From Cryptomeria japonica (Eukaryota; Streptophyta; Pinopsida; Cupressales; Cupressaceae), in assembly GCF_030272615.1 (NCBI RefSeq), contig NC_081410.1, forward strand, positions 223,627,415 to 223,691,414: a stretch of 64,000 bases of DNA, in the 5' to 3' direction. Positions 24,224 through 35,537 of this stretch are shown in pieces. Both the position numbers and the translations under genes were made by a program. Position 1 is the first letter of the stretch. Every line of letters starts with the position of its first letter. A model generated the notes under the pieces. The model saw only the letters and a list, made by a program, of their open reading frames with translations, was not told the origin of the DNA and did not search any database.

Positions 24224-25503
24224 TTAGTTTCCCGGTTCAGCGACTTCCACACTAGATGCAAAAAATGGTTCTTCTTGTGACACTTCTTTAGGTTTCTTCT
24301 TCAATGTTGTCTTCATATCTGCTTGAACAGTTTCAACATCAATCTTTCCTTCCGAATTGGCCGGTACATCATCTCATATGTTCTTTCTCATTTTGCAAGT
24401 TCTCGCAGGGTGTCCTAGTTTGTTGCAATGATAGCATACCATTCAAGGTGTTCTCCATGGTCCTTTGTTCATTCTACCATTCTTCCTCCTGCATGTTGTA
24501 GTAGTGTGATTGCTACCATGGAAAATCAAATAGGTTTATCTCCAACTGGTTGCCGCTTGATAGCCACCACCACCTGACTAATGGTCATAGGCATTATACC
24601 AGTTTGAATTCCGGTTCACAGAGGATTCAAGAAAAACTCCTTGACTCCTTTGAGGATATCTTCCAGTGTTGTGTATAATAGACCTACATTCAAATTCTCT
24701 ATGCCCAAACTTTTTGCATGCATAACAGTTACCATTGAATCTATTGGATCTAGGCTTATTATTTAGAAAGTAGGGAAAACTATTGTAAGCCTTACTTCTA
24801 CATACATTGGCAGTGTGTCCTTCCTTGAGACAATTAAAGCAAATAGGTTTGAACTTTTTCTTACCTTTATCCTTTGGTGCCAGTTGCTTCTTTGATGCTC
24901 CATCTTTTGTTCCAGAGGTCTCACCTTCCTCATAACTAGAAAAACCAAGTCCAGTGGTATTCTTTACCGGTTTGCTGATTCAAGCTTTTGTTCTAGCTTA
25001 ACAATACTCTTATTGAATTTGGCAAGTATTTCCTTTGACTCGGTAAGTTCTTTGGAAATAGCAACATTGGATTCCTTCAAGGTTGCATTCTCAAAAATAG
25101 CCATGTTTAGTTCACCTTGCACTTCTTCTTTTTCCACTTTACTCTCTTGTAGATGAGTGGTAAGGGCACTGATTTCTTGCTTCAGTTTGGAGATCTCATG
25201 ATCTTTGTCTTTTACCAAATTTTCAGCTTTCCTCCAGTTCTCAAGCTCTTGACACATTTTGATAGTCAATCCTTCTAGTTCCCTTCTCAAGTTGGCATTA
25301 GACTCATTCATTTTTTCAACTTCTTCAACTAGGGCTTCCATGTCTGCTTTATTAGAAGAACTATTTTCAGTAAGCTCCATCAGTTTATCAACATGCTCTC
25401 TTCTCTTTGCTAGAGAGGCCTTATATTTGACTTTAAGTTCATCAAAGGCTTTCTCAGTCTGAGTGAGATGATGAGTAAGCTCCCTCACAGTGTATTCCCC
25501 CAT
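24224..25503 (-). pseudogene. NAX-2 ORF1, coiled-coil gag-like protein with four zinc knuckles
   Basis: The minus strand starts at ATG 25503-25501 (MGEYTVREL...). About 200 residues of Glu/Lys-rich coiled coil follow. Then come four CCHC knuckles at about 24860-24430: CFNCLKEGHTANVC, CYACKKFGHREFEC, a third lacking its first Cys (IFHGSNHTTTTC), and CYHCNKLGHPARTC. The frame ends at TAA 24226-24224. There are at least two frame changes and several stops. The knuckles suggest RNA binding and packaging. The usual Copia gag front domain (the block seen in COP1 and COP0) is absent: the protein begins directly with the coiled coil. Start choice is supported by the same start in NAX-1 and near 6999. 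Confidence 0.87.
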
Positions 25504-25539
25504 ATCTCCTTCCAAGTGGTTAAACTTATAGAAAGGTTG

Positions 25540-25551
25540 GCTCTGATACCA
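25540..25551 (-). promoter_or_regulatory. NAX-2 primer binding site
   Basis: gctctgatacca is the reverse complement of TGGTATCAGAGC (initiator-Met tRNA type), two bases from the 5' LTR edge at 25554. Confidence 0.9.
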
Positions 25552-25553
25552 AT

Positions 25554-26722
25554 TGATGAATACTAAGAGGAGGGGTAAATTAGTATACCAAAAAATATTG
25601 AACTCAAACACTTAAACTGTTTACTAGCAAACCGGTATAACAGTTTTACTAGCAAACCGGTTAAGACAAATGCAAACCAAATAGCAAATAAGGCATTCAC
25701 CCACAAGAGCACAATCACCATAACACAAGAGATTTTGATGTGGAAACCCAAATGGGAAAAACCATGGTGAGATGAAACTCACAAGTAACTATCTGTAGAA
25801 TAGTAACTAGACCAGTTAAGGTCATACAATGTTCTTCACCAGAACAGATCCTGTTAGGAATCTCAATCTCTATTAGGAGATAAGTTTGATTAAAGACTAC
25901 CTTGTGAGAGGATTTCAGATCCATAGTTGTGAACCACCTTGTTAGAGGATTTACAAAGGCTTTTCCAGGCCTACTTGGTTAAGGGTTTCAGAGTTGTCAA
26001 AGATGTGAGTAATCAACAAGTGAGTGATCTAAATACTAGCACAGTATGCTTGGTTAGATCCTTGATAGCTCATTGTTAATGCATTTTAGCATTACTTCAA
26101 TCTTCAATATTTCCACACTCTGTTTCTTCACACAGACCTCATCTACTTCTGTGATTGCACATATAAAAACCTCATCAACCACATAAATCCCTAACATCTC
26201 CTAAAACCCTAGAAATGATGTCCTTATAAAGGAATCTGATTTCATGTCGGTCCAATAGGATTACATTGCAAGTTCCTACGTTCAGTGCATCTGGACACAT
26301 TTGGTAACATGACACAGAATCACCGCCAAAGTGTTGGTGGATGAGAACTCATCACAAAAATATCGGTTGGTAACTCATCATAGAGTAATACCGGTTCATA
26401 CATTTACCGATTACCGATTCACACATTTTACCAATTACCGATTTGTCAAAATGAAGACTGGGAAAAATGATAACAACCGCTTTGTTCCTTCATACCACTT
26501 TGGGATCCTCAAACCGCTTGAGTCTTCATTTTGCTTGGGTCTTCATACCGCTTGAGACCGGTAAACACTTTCTACAAAACACCTATAGTCTAAAGACTAT
26601 AATACATAATACTAGTTGGAACAAATACCGGTTGAGCATAACTCATACATACAAAAAGTGATCTCAATGAAAGTGTGTATCCATCAATGACAATCACAAC
26701 ATCATCATCAAAAATGCCAACA
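25554..26722 (-). mobile_element. NAX-2 5' LTR
   Basis: The 1,169-bp LTR runs from TGATGAATACTAAG to ...AATGCCAACA. It has the same internal blocks as the 3' LTR, including the palindrome at 26585-26600 and the 'ttcataccgctt' repeat set (26488-26560). Confidence 0.92.
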
Positions 26723-27039
26723 AGTTCATCATACCCGCTGCCTGCGTCCTCCCTCTGCGTGGTCTTGGGTATGGTTAACTGGGGAAAGCCATACAAGCTT
26801 TCTAGCAAATGCAAATTTAATGGTGAAGCGAAGCCTTTTGGGTTGCGTAGTTGAGTAAAAGACATCAGAAATTTTCCAAGCTAAGGAAAATTGGCAAGTG
26901 TATCCCCCTCCTTCACGTGGCGATGTGAATAGAAACTTCACAACAAATACAATCATCCTATGCAAAAATTTTCACTTGAGCACCAAATTGGTTTTTTTTT
27001 TTTTTTTAAAAACAAACAAACTTTCAAGGGAAAGCCTTT

Positions 27040-27080
27040 ATCCCACATAGCTTGTCGGAAGGGCATTTTTTATATTAAAA
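27040..27080 (+). promoter_or_regulatory. OGA 5' LTR promoter core
   Basis: ATCCCACATAGC (27040-27051) is followed after 21 bp by TATTAAAA (27073-27080). The pair lies 437 bp into the joined LTR. The first element resembles the plant snRNA upstream sequence element RTCCCACATCG. It would drive transcription towards gag, in the element's own direction. Confidence 0.6.
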
Positions 27081-27233
27081 TTAAAATCCCCACACATATC
27101 AAGTGTCTAAATCTTAAGGTCTTTTGACAAAGAAGCATGCGCCCAGTGGCCCCCCACGCATGCGCATCTCAAGGAAACCAAATTTTGCAGCAGAAAGGCG
27201 AATTAACAAATGAGCAGGTCCATCGCAGATCAA

Positions 27234-28640
27234 TGGCCATCGCTGATCTTCTATGCGAAGATGCATGCCAGTTATCCATCGCAGATCAGTGACAAGCTAG
27301 TGGTGGGTCCGACGGTGATGAGATGGTAGTTAGGTGGCATGTCATCAAACTCATAAAGTGACTTATCGAACAAACCTTTGCCACGATGGATCTCTAAAAG
27401 GATTCACCAAAAGCATCAGTTCCATCAACATAAAGTACATCGAAGAAGTCAAGACTAGTCCCACTAATAAAATAAAAAGTATCGATGAAAATACAGAATC
27501 AATGAGACATGTGAATAGTGCACCGAGGGAGGAAGTTTGGCCAAAAGAATAACATTGAACAATCCAATGAAAACTTTAGGTGGCAAGGCAGATGGTGGAT
27601 AGCTGGATGTGTGGACAAATCAGGAAGTGACACCCGGCAGAAGGGAGCAGCTCAGAACAAGTTAAAGGTCGAGTAAGTTAGAGATGATCCAATGGTGGTC
27701 ATTGTAACACGGTTGTGAAGTTCTCGATGAATACCCTTCGTGGATCAGCGACTAGATGGTGGGACCTATTCTAAAGAGAGCAACTCAGGAAGGTTAAAGA
27801 TCGAGCACGTTGGATGTTGATCCAACAGTTGTTGCCATACCATGACATAAAGGTGCATGATGGTTACTTCTTGCGACCCAATGGCAAACCACTAGTGGCG
27901 GACCCTGGTAGACAGTTAAAGTGCTAGCGGCTAAGTTCTGAAAGAAGTTTAAAGATCGAATGGTCAATTCAAAATGATCGATCTTTGTCGCGAGATCGCA
28001 ACATAAAGCTGCTCATTAGAATATCCATCGCAACCTAGCGATAAAGAAGAGCTTCATTCCAATGGTTAGTCCGTTCATGCTAAGGTGTCAGGACAAGGAC
28101 TCTGGAGCCAATCAGGGGGTGCCACATGGCGACACGCGGCAGGAGAGCAGCTCAGGAAAATCAAGTTAAAGATCGAGCAAGTCCAAGAAGATATAACGGT
28201 TGTCATTGAACTGCAATAGAAAGATGCCTGAATGTTATTCTTCGTGAATCAATGAATAGATGGTGGGACCCATTCTAAATGGGTGGCCCAGGTAAGTTAA
28301 AGTGCATGCAAGTTAGGGAAGATCGATGATTGTCGCTGAGCCACTATGTGAAGTTGCATGACCGTTATTCTTCGTGGATCAACGACAAAGAAGAACCAAA
28401 GTCTGGTGATGATGTGGCGGTGTTGAGGTGGCAGACAGGTGGCAAGTCAGATGGTGGCCAGTTGAATGTGCAGACAAACCAAAGAGTGACATGCGGCAGA
28501 AGAGAGCCGCTCAAGCAAGGTAAAAGTTGAGCAAGTCCAAGGAAAATTGGACAGTCAGGAGGAAGATCTGATGATTGTAGCTATACCACAGTTGAATGTT
28601 GCAAGATTTAAACCCATCGTGGATCACCTACAAAGAAGAA
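27234..28640 (+). repeat. Array of at least seven ~65-nt hairpin modules in the LTR
   Basis: Modules at roughly 27241, 27697, 27827, 27978, 28200, 28330 and 28575 share the form: left arm like TTGTCGCTGA, a loop with 'gaagttgcatgaccgttat', then 'cttcgtggaTCAGCGACAA' as right arm. They are spaced 110-460 bp and linked by 'agttaaagatcgagcaagt'. The arms pair within each module: 28330-28339 with 28379-28388, and 28575-28580 (TTGTAG) with 28628-28633 (CTACAA). The array lies downstream of the promoter, so it would be in the transcript. Confidence 0.7.
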
Positions 28641-29913
28641 GCCAAGGAAGTGGCAGGTCTAACAATGCTAAGGTGGTGGACACATGGCACAAATGGTGGA
28701 GCTGCAAAGATTAAAAATCAGAGTCAAATTAAATGTATAGTTTTGACCATAGTGAAAATGAAGAGATTTAAATGCCTAGCTGCATCTAGTTGCATGAAAG
28801 ATTAATGGATGACGGGTTATTTTTACCCGAATATACAAGTGTTGTATACCATTGGAAAGTTCGTGAAACGAGGAGTTCATTTTTGCAATGAGTTTCAACA
28901 CTTGTTAAATATTTGGAGAGTAGTTTCCACAGGAATTGCAAAGAATATTTTCTGTTAGGAAAAAGAGGACACTCAATAATTCATGATGGAGATCTGATCT
29001 TTTTCCCTCTTCTATATATTTTGAGTTCCTCTCTTTGGTAAGGGTTCCAATTTTTGAGAAATTCTTGAAGCGCGATTTCCAAGAGGGGTTCCAGTCCTAT
29101 GCATTTAATTTTCTGGGTTGTAATTTTTGAATGTCCTCATTCTTCTGTCATTGAATAGATGCATTTAGTTGTAAATTATTAGTTGCAGGTCGCATATATG
29201 TAAGGCATATATGCAGTTCCATTGGATTGTCTTCGGGCATTTTTTAAAATTCAATAAATCCAGTCTTCAAGGGGGTTTGGGTTTATCCTCCCACGAGAGA
29301 GTGTAATTCCTATTCTCAGGTATCCTTTACAGAAAGGATTTAAATTCGATGAGCAGAAATTGTGAATTATGAATTAATATTTGGATATGTATGATCCTCT
29401 ATTTGAGTTTAGAATGTATTAATGGCAGGCATTAATACAAAGATATTTTTCAGTAGATCTAATTTGTAGCTTGGATTTCATTTGTAGCTATATGTATTGA
29501 CTCTATGCCCGGATTGAGGCACTAATCTGTTACAGTTAGAGGTTACTTGCAAATTTTAAAAAGAATCAAATCATAATATCTTTCTTTTCTCTTTTGTGGA
29601 ATTGGTTCCACTTATCTCATGCTCAAACCTGTCGAGTTGTCAATGTAGATTTAGCCTATATACAATACCCTCCTTGTTTTTGAACCTTTAATGAGATCTA
29701 TCTGCTTCTATTGATTTTGTCTTGTGTGTCATTGGTCTAATTTTATGCATCAAAGGTACACCCACCTAGGTTTCGCAGAGCCTAAAGAGTAGAAGGTTTT
29801 TTATCCTTGTTATGTTGTCCCAAGCCCTGAAGTATTTCATTGATTGAAATTGGATACTTCATAGGTAAATTGCAAGTGAACTTGGGTTTTCTCATATTTG
29901 AGAACAACAAAAA

Positions 29914-29931
29914 TGGCAACTCTGTTGGGGA
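29914..29931 (+). promoter_or_regulatory. OGA primer binding site
   Basis: TGGCAACTCTGTTGGGGA lies 4 bases after the LTR end at 29909. The matching site in OGB is TGGTGACTCTGCTGGGGA. Both resemble the PBS I recall for Ogre/Tat Gypsy elements; tRNA identity was not checked. Confidence 0.75.
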
Positions 29932-30554
29932 ATATGCTACAATTTGTGTTGATTGGATTCAAATTGAGACACTCTTTTTCTATCAACAATTAGAGCCAGT
30001 TAGTCCAGCCATGTCCATTTGAGGAAAGAGTCAGTAAAGTGTTGAAAATCTGTTATCCTCTTATCTTTGTGTAAGTCCAGATCTGTTCATGTTCTATATA
30101 TGATATAAAAAATTCTCACAGTAGTGAGTGGTGACTCTGAAAGATCTTTGCACCAGTGTGCATTATTGTGAAAGTTTTAGGAGATTTGGTGAACTTACAA
30201 TAAAGATTTAACAGATGCTTGGGATTTTAAGATTGAAGATAGTTTCCTCCGTGAAGGACGTAGCGAATTTGTATGAAGATCAGTGTACGATGTTAGAAGA
30301 TCTGAGGAAGATCTCACTAAATATCAGAGTAGCAGCTGCTATATCCAAGTATTTGCCAAAATTGGTATTAAAGATTGTAATAAATTTTGTTCCTTACCAA
30401 GTGAGTTTCAGCACTAAGAAAGAAAAGGAATAAGTTAGGTTGCATGCTCCCGTCGGCTTAAAATCATGGGTGAAGTATTCTGAATAATAGGGAAGGTAGA
30501 CTCTAGCTGCAATAATTTTTATTGATTGAAAATAGTGATTAAATTTAAGCAAGG
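29932..30554 (+). other. OGA leader between PBS and gag
   Basis: About 620 bp of leader. It includes 'tctgaaagatctttgcaccagtg', which recurs in the OGB leader near 48710. No supported coding; the small frame at 30215-30433 may be an eroded gag start. Confidence 0.5.
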
Positions 30555-31806
30555 TTGCAACTAGTAATGGATTATTGTATAAATTTATCTATTAAAGGTT
30601 ATGCACCATTCTGTTTTGATGGCATACCTAGTTACCCAAATCAGATTCCAAGTGACATTAGGAAGCACTTACTATTGTTTAATGGGGACCAGAAACAATC
30701 AGCAAGAATGCATGTACAAAACTTTGTTGATTTAATGAATGATTATGATATCTATCATGAGGATATTTTCATGAAGTTGTTTGTGCAGAGCTTGAAAGGA
30801 GATGCTAGGATTTGGTTCTCATTTTTGTAGGAAGCTTCTATTCCCTCATGGGAAGAATTAGTTGCATCTTTTATCAAGCAGTTTGTTGAGAGAACAAACT
30901 TTAATGATATGCTGAGGAAGTTGATGGAGATTAGAGTTGTGGAAGGTGAATTAGTGCCAGCCTTCAATATTAGATTTTCCAAAGCATTGGCTGAGATCCC
31001 ACAAGGGTATAGATTAAATGACAAAGTGTCTTTAGTGATTTATTTGTATGCCTTTAGAAGTAAGATGAGTTATATGTTGAAGGATAAAGAGCCAAAGACA
31101 TTACATCAGGATTTTGTGACAACCATGGACATATAGAAAAACTTAAAATATGGTATTCCTAAAGGATTTTTATCTATCGATGTTCGTTTTCATAGTGTTT
31201 GTAATGCTACAATTAAGTGTGAAGTGAGAAGTAATGTTCAGACCTTTGGTGTTCATAATTGTGTTGGCAACACTGATAATTTTATTCCAAATGAAAATCA
31301 AAGTTGTTTGGTGCAAACAATGGTTGATCCTCATATAGATATTGATAATGCCAATTGTGTTGAAGATGAAATGAGAGTATTTTCAGATTTCACTTCTTGT
31401 AATCATGTTGATGATATTTCTGATATGAAAGTTGAACACAAAATTAATTCAGAAAATTTAATAGTACACATGATTGCAATGACAATATAGCCCACATTGA
31501 TGAACAAATTTATGAAGAATGTCACATTGAACAACAAAGTGCAGGGCATTTGCAAATGATTGCAGAACTTAGAGAAGCTCTTGAAGTTGTGGACAAGAAA
31601 GTTTAAATGTTGGAGAGCCTTAGAGTTATGAATGAAGACCTTCTGCAATGTGAAAATTTAAGTGAACATGTTCGGAATTCATCTGATGAAGTTAATCACG
31701 CATCTCATAAGGATGATGATGATGAAAACAATGATGGTGAGGAGGATTGGTCTTTACATGTTACTAATGTATATCATGGTAAATATAAAAGTGTTGAATG
31801 ATAGTG
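30555..31806 (+). pseudogene. OGA gag, first part
   Basis: The frame 30555-31136 is continuous except for one TAG (30828-30830) and carries a classic Gypsy retrotransposon gag domain: RMHVQNFVDLMNDYDI, EDIFMKLFVQSLKGDARIWF, SWEELVASFIKQFVERTNF, VEGELVPAFNIRFSKAL, LKDKEPKTL. It continues after another stop as an acidic tail (31224-31490 and 31607-31800, frames shifting). OGB is inserted at 31806, and the protein resumes at 54982. Role: structural particle protein. No zinc knuckle, protease or RT follows, in contrast with autonomous Gypsy elements. Confidence 0.88.
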
Positions 31807-34800
31807 TGTTGGAAATCATTAAATTTGGTCAAGTTTTGAGGCCCATTTCAAAAATTTTTATTTTTCATTTTCAAAAAGGCAACTAATCTCATTCAGGTGG
31901 CCTAGTTAGAGAGAGGGTAAAATGGAGCCAGTTGATTTTCAAAGAGTAAGGCTTGGGAAATGTGTCCTACACCTTTCATTTGGCCTATGAAGTTTTTTGC
32001 AACTTTAAATTTTCAGTTTGGATTAGTTTATCAAGTACCCATTTCAAGGGGTGAAATGAAAGTGCATCATAGGTGCAAATGCAGATTTTATTAAGTAGCC
32101 TACTTTGAGCGCCTATAAATTTTGACCAGTTGATTGTCATGGTGAAATTCAAAGTGCAATGAATTCTATGCATAAAAGTGAGTCCACATACAAAATTTCA
32201 AGTCTCTATGAATCCATTTGCTCATTTTGGCAAGCTCAATCCATTTGCAATTTGTACTGTTTGCATAAGTCCCTATTTCAGGAGCTAGTTAGAGCCTCGC
32301 TTTGCATATTTGTAAACGTTGCCCTGGTGAGTTTCATATCAAAATGCTTTTTTTGGGCTATTTCTTCTATAAAAGACAAGCTATGTTTCAAATTTCAAGC
32401 TCCTACCAATCCATTTGATCAGTTTTCAAAAGAGTTTCTTGAGCCACCTTATTTAGTGTTCCGTATTTTCATTGCTACATCAGTTAAAGTGGCTATTTTC
32501 ATGAGCGCACTATTTGTACCCTATTAGCTTCCTAGTCGAACTGAGAATTCTAAGTTTTGATCTATATTTCAAGGTACCTATGCCTCAGATTTGAGGGTCT
32601 GCGAAGATCGTTGATATTTTTAAGAAAGGCATCATGAGTTCCCTGCACATTGACTTTATCAGGTTCGCAGTGCTAACAAAGCCAGTTGGTCATCTTTGAC
32701 CATTAATATTTCTTCACTCGGGATTCATCTTGAGAAATGGCTTGGCAGAGTTTATGTTTGTATATCAGAGTACACGCATGTTAGTTTGCAAAGTCCAAAA
32801 AGGTGTTTTGACCAGTTTGAAAAATATGTCTTTGGAATTAAATGTGAAAATGTGGCACAGGTGCCTGAAAGTCGTGAAACTTAGTTTAAAGATCAAAAAA
32901 TGGTGTCGATCGATTCCAGAGATATGTTTAAGGTTTGTGAGGCATTTTGAAGGTTAGTTACATGAAAACTAAAAAAATATTAGCCAGATCCACTTCGGTG
33001 CCCGACCTGGCTCATGCTCATGCATTGATTTTATTGGCGACTTGGTTCATTGGTAGAATTTCATAATATTTAAATGTGGATTTTGATCACGAGACATGTC
33101 ATAAGAGTTCAAGATGCTAATAGAATTCTAGGCAATTTCAAATTGGCAAGTTTTATGCCAAATCTTCCTTCAGCGACAGAGAAGAGACAAAAAAAAATGC
33201 AAATGTAAATGGCAGATGTAGGCAATTGAAAGGATTTTAAGAGTTTCAGCAAATACCATTAAGCAAATGTACTTCCAGCATCCCTCCTTTGTGTGGAAGT
33301 GGGGGTATAAACATATAAAGTGTTGCCAAATTCATTGGCTGCTGAAAGCCCAAATTCCATAACCTTTTTTAATTTCTCCCAGTGCAACAATGAATAAAAT
33401 CATTAGAAAACCTTTTAAGTAAGATGCAATCAACAGGTTCAGAGCCTCCTTACCTCCCACGTGACAGATAAAAGACATGGGAACTTTAGCAAATGCAATG
33501 GCAACTCTCTATGTGGTGGGTGAGTTGGAGGAGTTTGGAGGGATTGAAACCAAAGCAAATGCTATGTGTAGTTTAAAGACATGATTTCCTCCCTGTTGTG
33601 CATGGCGTGGGGGTCTTGAGGTTTCAGCAAATTGCAATTAGAAAGTGTAAGCCAAATTCCACAAGCTATGCCCATGTCTCTCCTTTGTGTGCTATTTAAA
33701 TGGCAATGGAAACTCTAGCAAGTGCACTAGCATGTGTAAAACTAGTCTTCTCCTCCCAACGTGGTTGTTGAAAAGGCTGAAGGAAGTTTCAAGCAACTGC
33801 AATTTGCATGGTGTTAAACCAAATTCCCCTCCTTCCTTCCTATGGCGTTAAAAAGATTTTCATTCTAAACATTCAGCCAAATGCAAATTCGAAGGTGCAA
33901 AGCAATGTCCTCTTCTGCGCAGTGATAATGGAGGGGGGCATTTAGGAATTTAAATAAATGCAATTTCCTCCTTGCTATTCGTTGAAAACCCCCAAATACA
34001 TGTAGCTAGAGATGGGACAAAATGTTGTTGGAAGGGAATTTAAACTCAAAGAAAATGATGTTAGTAGGTGTATAACCATCCTTTCCTCCCACGCAGTAGC
34101 CAAGAAAGGAAAAGAAACTTCTAGACAAATTTCATTGGTAGCCATTAAAACACTCAGAAAACCTTCAAAAAATACATTCCCAAGCATGAGCATTTATCCT
34201 ACATTGGCTGGGTGGAGGGAAATTTCAATATTTAAAAGTAGTGCTCCAATATACTATAGTGTCAAAGCCTTGAAGGCTTTTGTGGCAAGGTGCCTGCTGG
34301 GCGCCTTGTGGACCCCACGCGTGTGTGCATGACTCCCAAGGTGACAAGGAAGGAGGATATCTAGCGACCAAGTGGACCCCACCATGTGCACTGTTCCCAA
34401 GGTAGGAGAATTTTGCATAGGAAGGACAAATTAACAAGTGAACAGGTTCATCGCAGATCGACGATGTGCAATGTTTCCAGAAGTGAGGTGCTCGCCAGTT
34501 ACCCTTCGTGAAATGGCTAAAAGTTAAAGAGCATGCAAGTTTGATGGTGATCAACGGTGTGCATTGTTTCAAGAAGTGAAGATGCTCGCTAGTTACCCAT
34601 CGTGAAACAACAAAAGATGAGCTAGCAAGTCTGGGTGGCAGGTGAGCTAGCGGGTCCTGGTGAGATGTCACTGAGGTGGCGATGACATGGTCGACAAGTG
34701 GCAGACAGGTGAGGTGTCATCCTAGGTGGTGCAATGAGCGAATCACAAGTTGCCACGTGCCAAGACGCAAGGCCAAAATCAGGCAAAAAATCAAATTTAA

Positions 34801-35537
34801 ATGCACAGTTGAGACTATATTGGAAAATTCGAACAATTTAAATGATGGGTCTGCATCCAAGATTAATTCACATGAGTATTTTTTACCCAAATATAGAAGT
34901 ACTGTATACTGTTGGAAAGCCCTTGAAATGAGGATTTTAGTTCTACAGTCAGTTTCAACAAATCTCAGATATTTTGAGAGAAGTTTCCACAGGAAGGAGA
35001 AAGAAAATAAAAATTAGCTGGGAAAAGAGGACACTTGGCAAATTTTGATGAAATTTGATCTTTTTCCCTCTCCTTCATATTCTCAATTCTTCTCAATTAT
35101 AAGGGTTCCATTTTGTGAGAGATTTTTCTCCAAGGGAGAAATCTGAAATTGCAGGTTCCAATGATGGCAGCTTTTTATTTTTGCAAATGACAGTGTGTTC
35201 TTCGAGGTTTTCAGTGTTGTCTTTCTTATAGGTCTTGTTTCAGTTTGCAAGTTTATACATATGCAAGGCATCTGTGATTTTCCATGAAATTGTCTCCAAA
35301 ATGTATTTAGATTCATATAATTTCATATTGTCAAGGATAATTTGGATTTGTCTCTTTTAGCCTTCTCTAAGAGTGTAATGTTTGTCTTTTGGGTATTCTT
35401 CAAGGAAGAATTTAAATCCTGAAACCCAACATTAATTATGTTAAATATGTATATTGGATGTCTAAGCATGATTTTATGATAGAGCAGAGAATTGTATTAA
35501 TATAAGGCATTGATACATGAAAATTTAATGTTGAAAG
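31807..35537 (+). mobile_element. OGB 5' LTR, proximal segment
   Basis: It matches 50918-54537 throughout and ends at GAAAG (35533-35537), the TSD of NAX-1. It contains the promoter core (34196-34236), the AAAGCCTT inverted repeat (34264-34280) and two hairpin modules (34450-34610). The frames at 32159, 34012, 34225 and similar are LTR shadows that recur in every copy with stops. Confidence 0.9.
34196..34236 (+). promoter_or_regulatory. OGB 5' LTR promoter core
   Basis: ATCCTACATTGG (34196-34207), a 21-bp gap, then TATTTAAA (34229-34236). The distance from the LTR start is 2,389 bp, identical in the 3' LTR. Confidence 0.6.

Larger units (their letters stand above)
19130..26722 (-). mobile_element. 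NAX-2, complete pol-less LTR retrotransposon
   Basis: The element is 7,593 bp, flanked by ACTTC (19125-19129) and AGTTC (26723-26727), a TSD with one change. Minus-strand order is 5' LTR 25554-26722, PBS 25540-25551, ORF1, ORF2, PPT 20271-20284, 3' LTR 19130-20270. No pol domain is seen between the LTRs. NAX-1, less its nested insert, is 7.65 kb with the same plan, so about 7.6 kb is the normal size of the family and not a deletion product. The PBS type and the LTR end boxes place it near Copia elements. Confidence 0.92.
26723..29909 (+). mobile_element. OGA 5' LTR, main segment
   Basis: The segment continues the LTR interrupted at 19129 and ends ...TTGAGAACAACA. It aligns in order with 56150-59337. 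It contains the promoter core (27040-27080), at least seven hairpin modules (27234-28640), and then ~1.2 kb of AT-rich U5 (28640-29909) in which I see no gene. The short frames at 27334-27552, 28330-28530 and 28596-28805 recur only as repeat copies and are not supported as genes. Confidence 0.88.

Noticed and set aside
28330-28805. Two short plus-strand frames in the OGA LTR with Lys/Arg-rich products
   Set aside because: They fall on the hairpin modules, and only one of the two recurs (58038-58244) in the other LTR. The pattern fits repeat sequence, not protein conservation.
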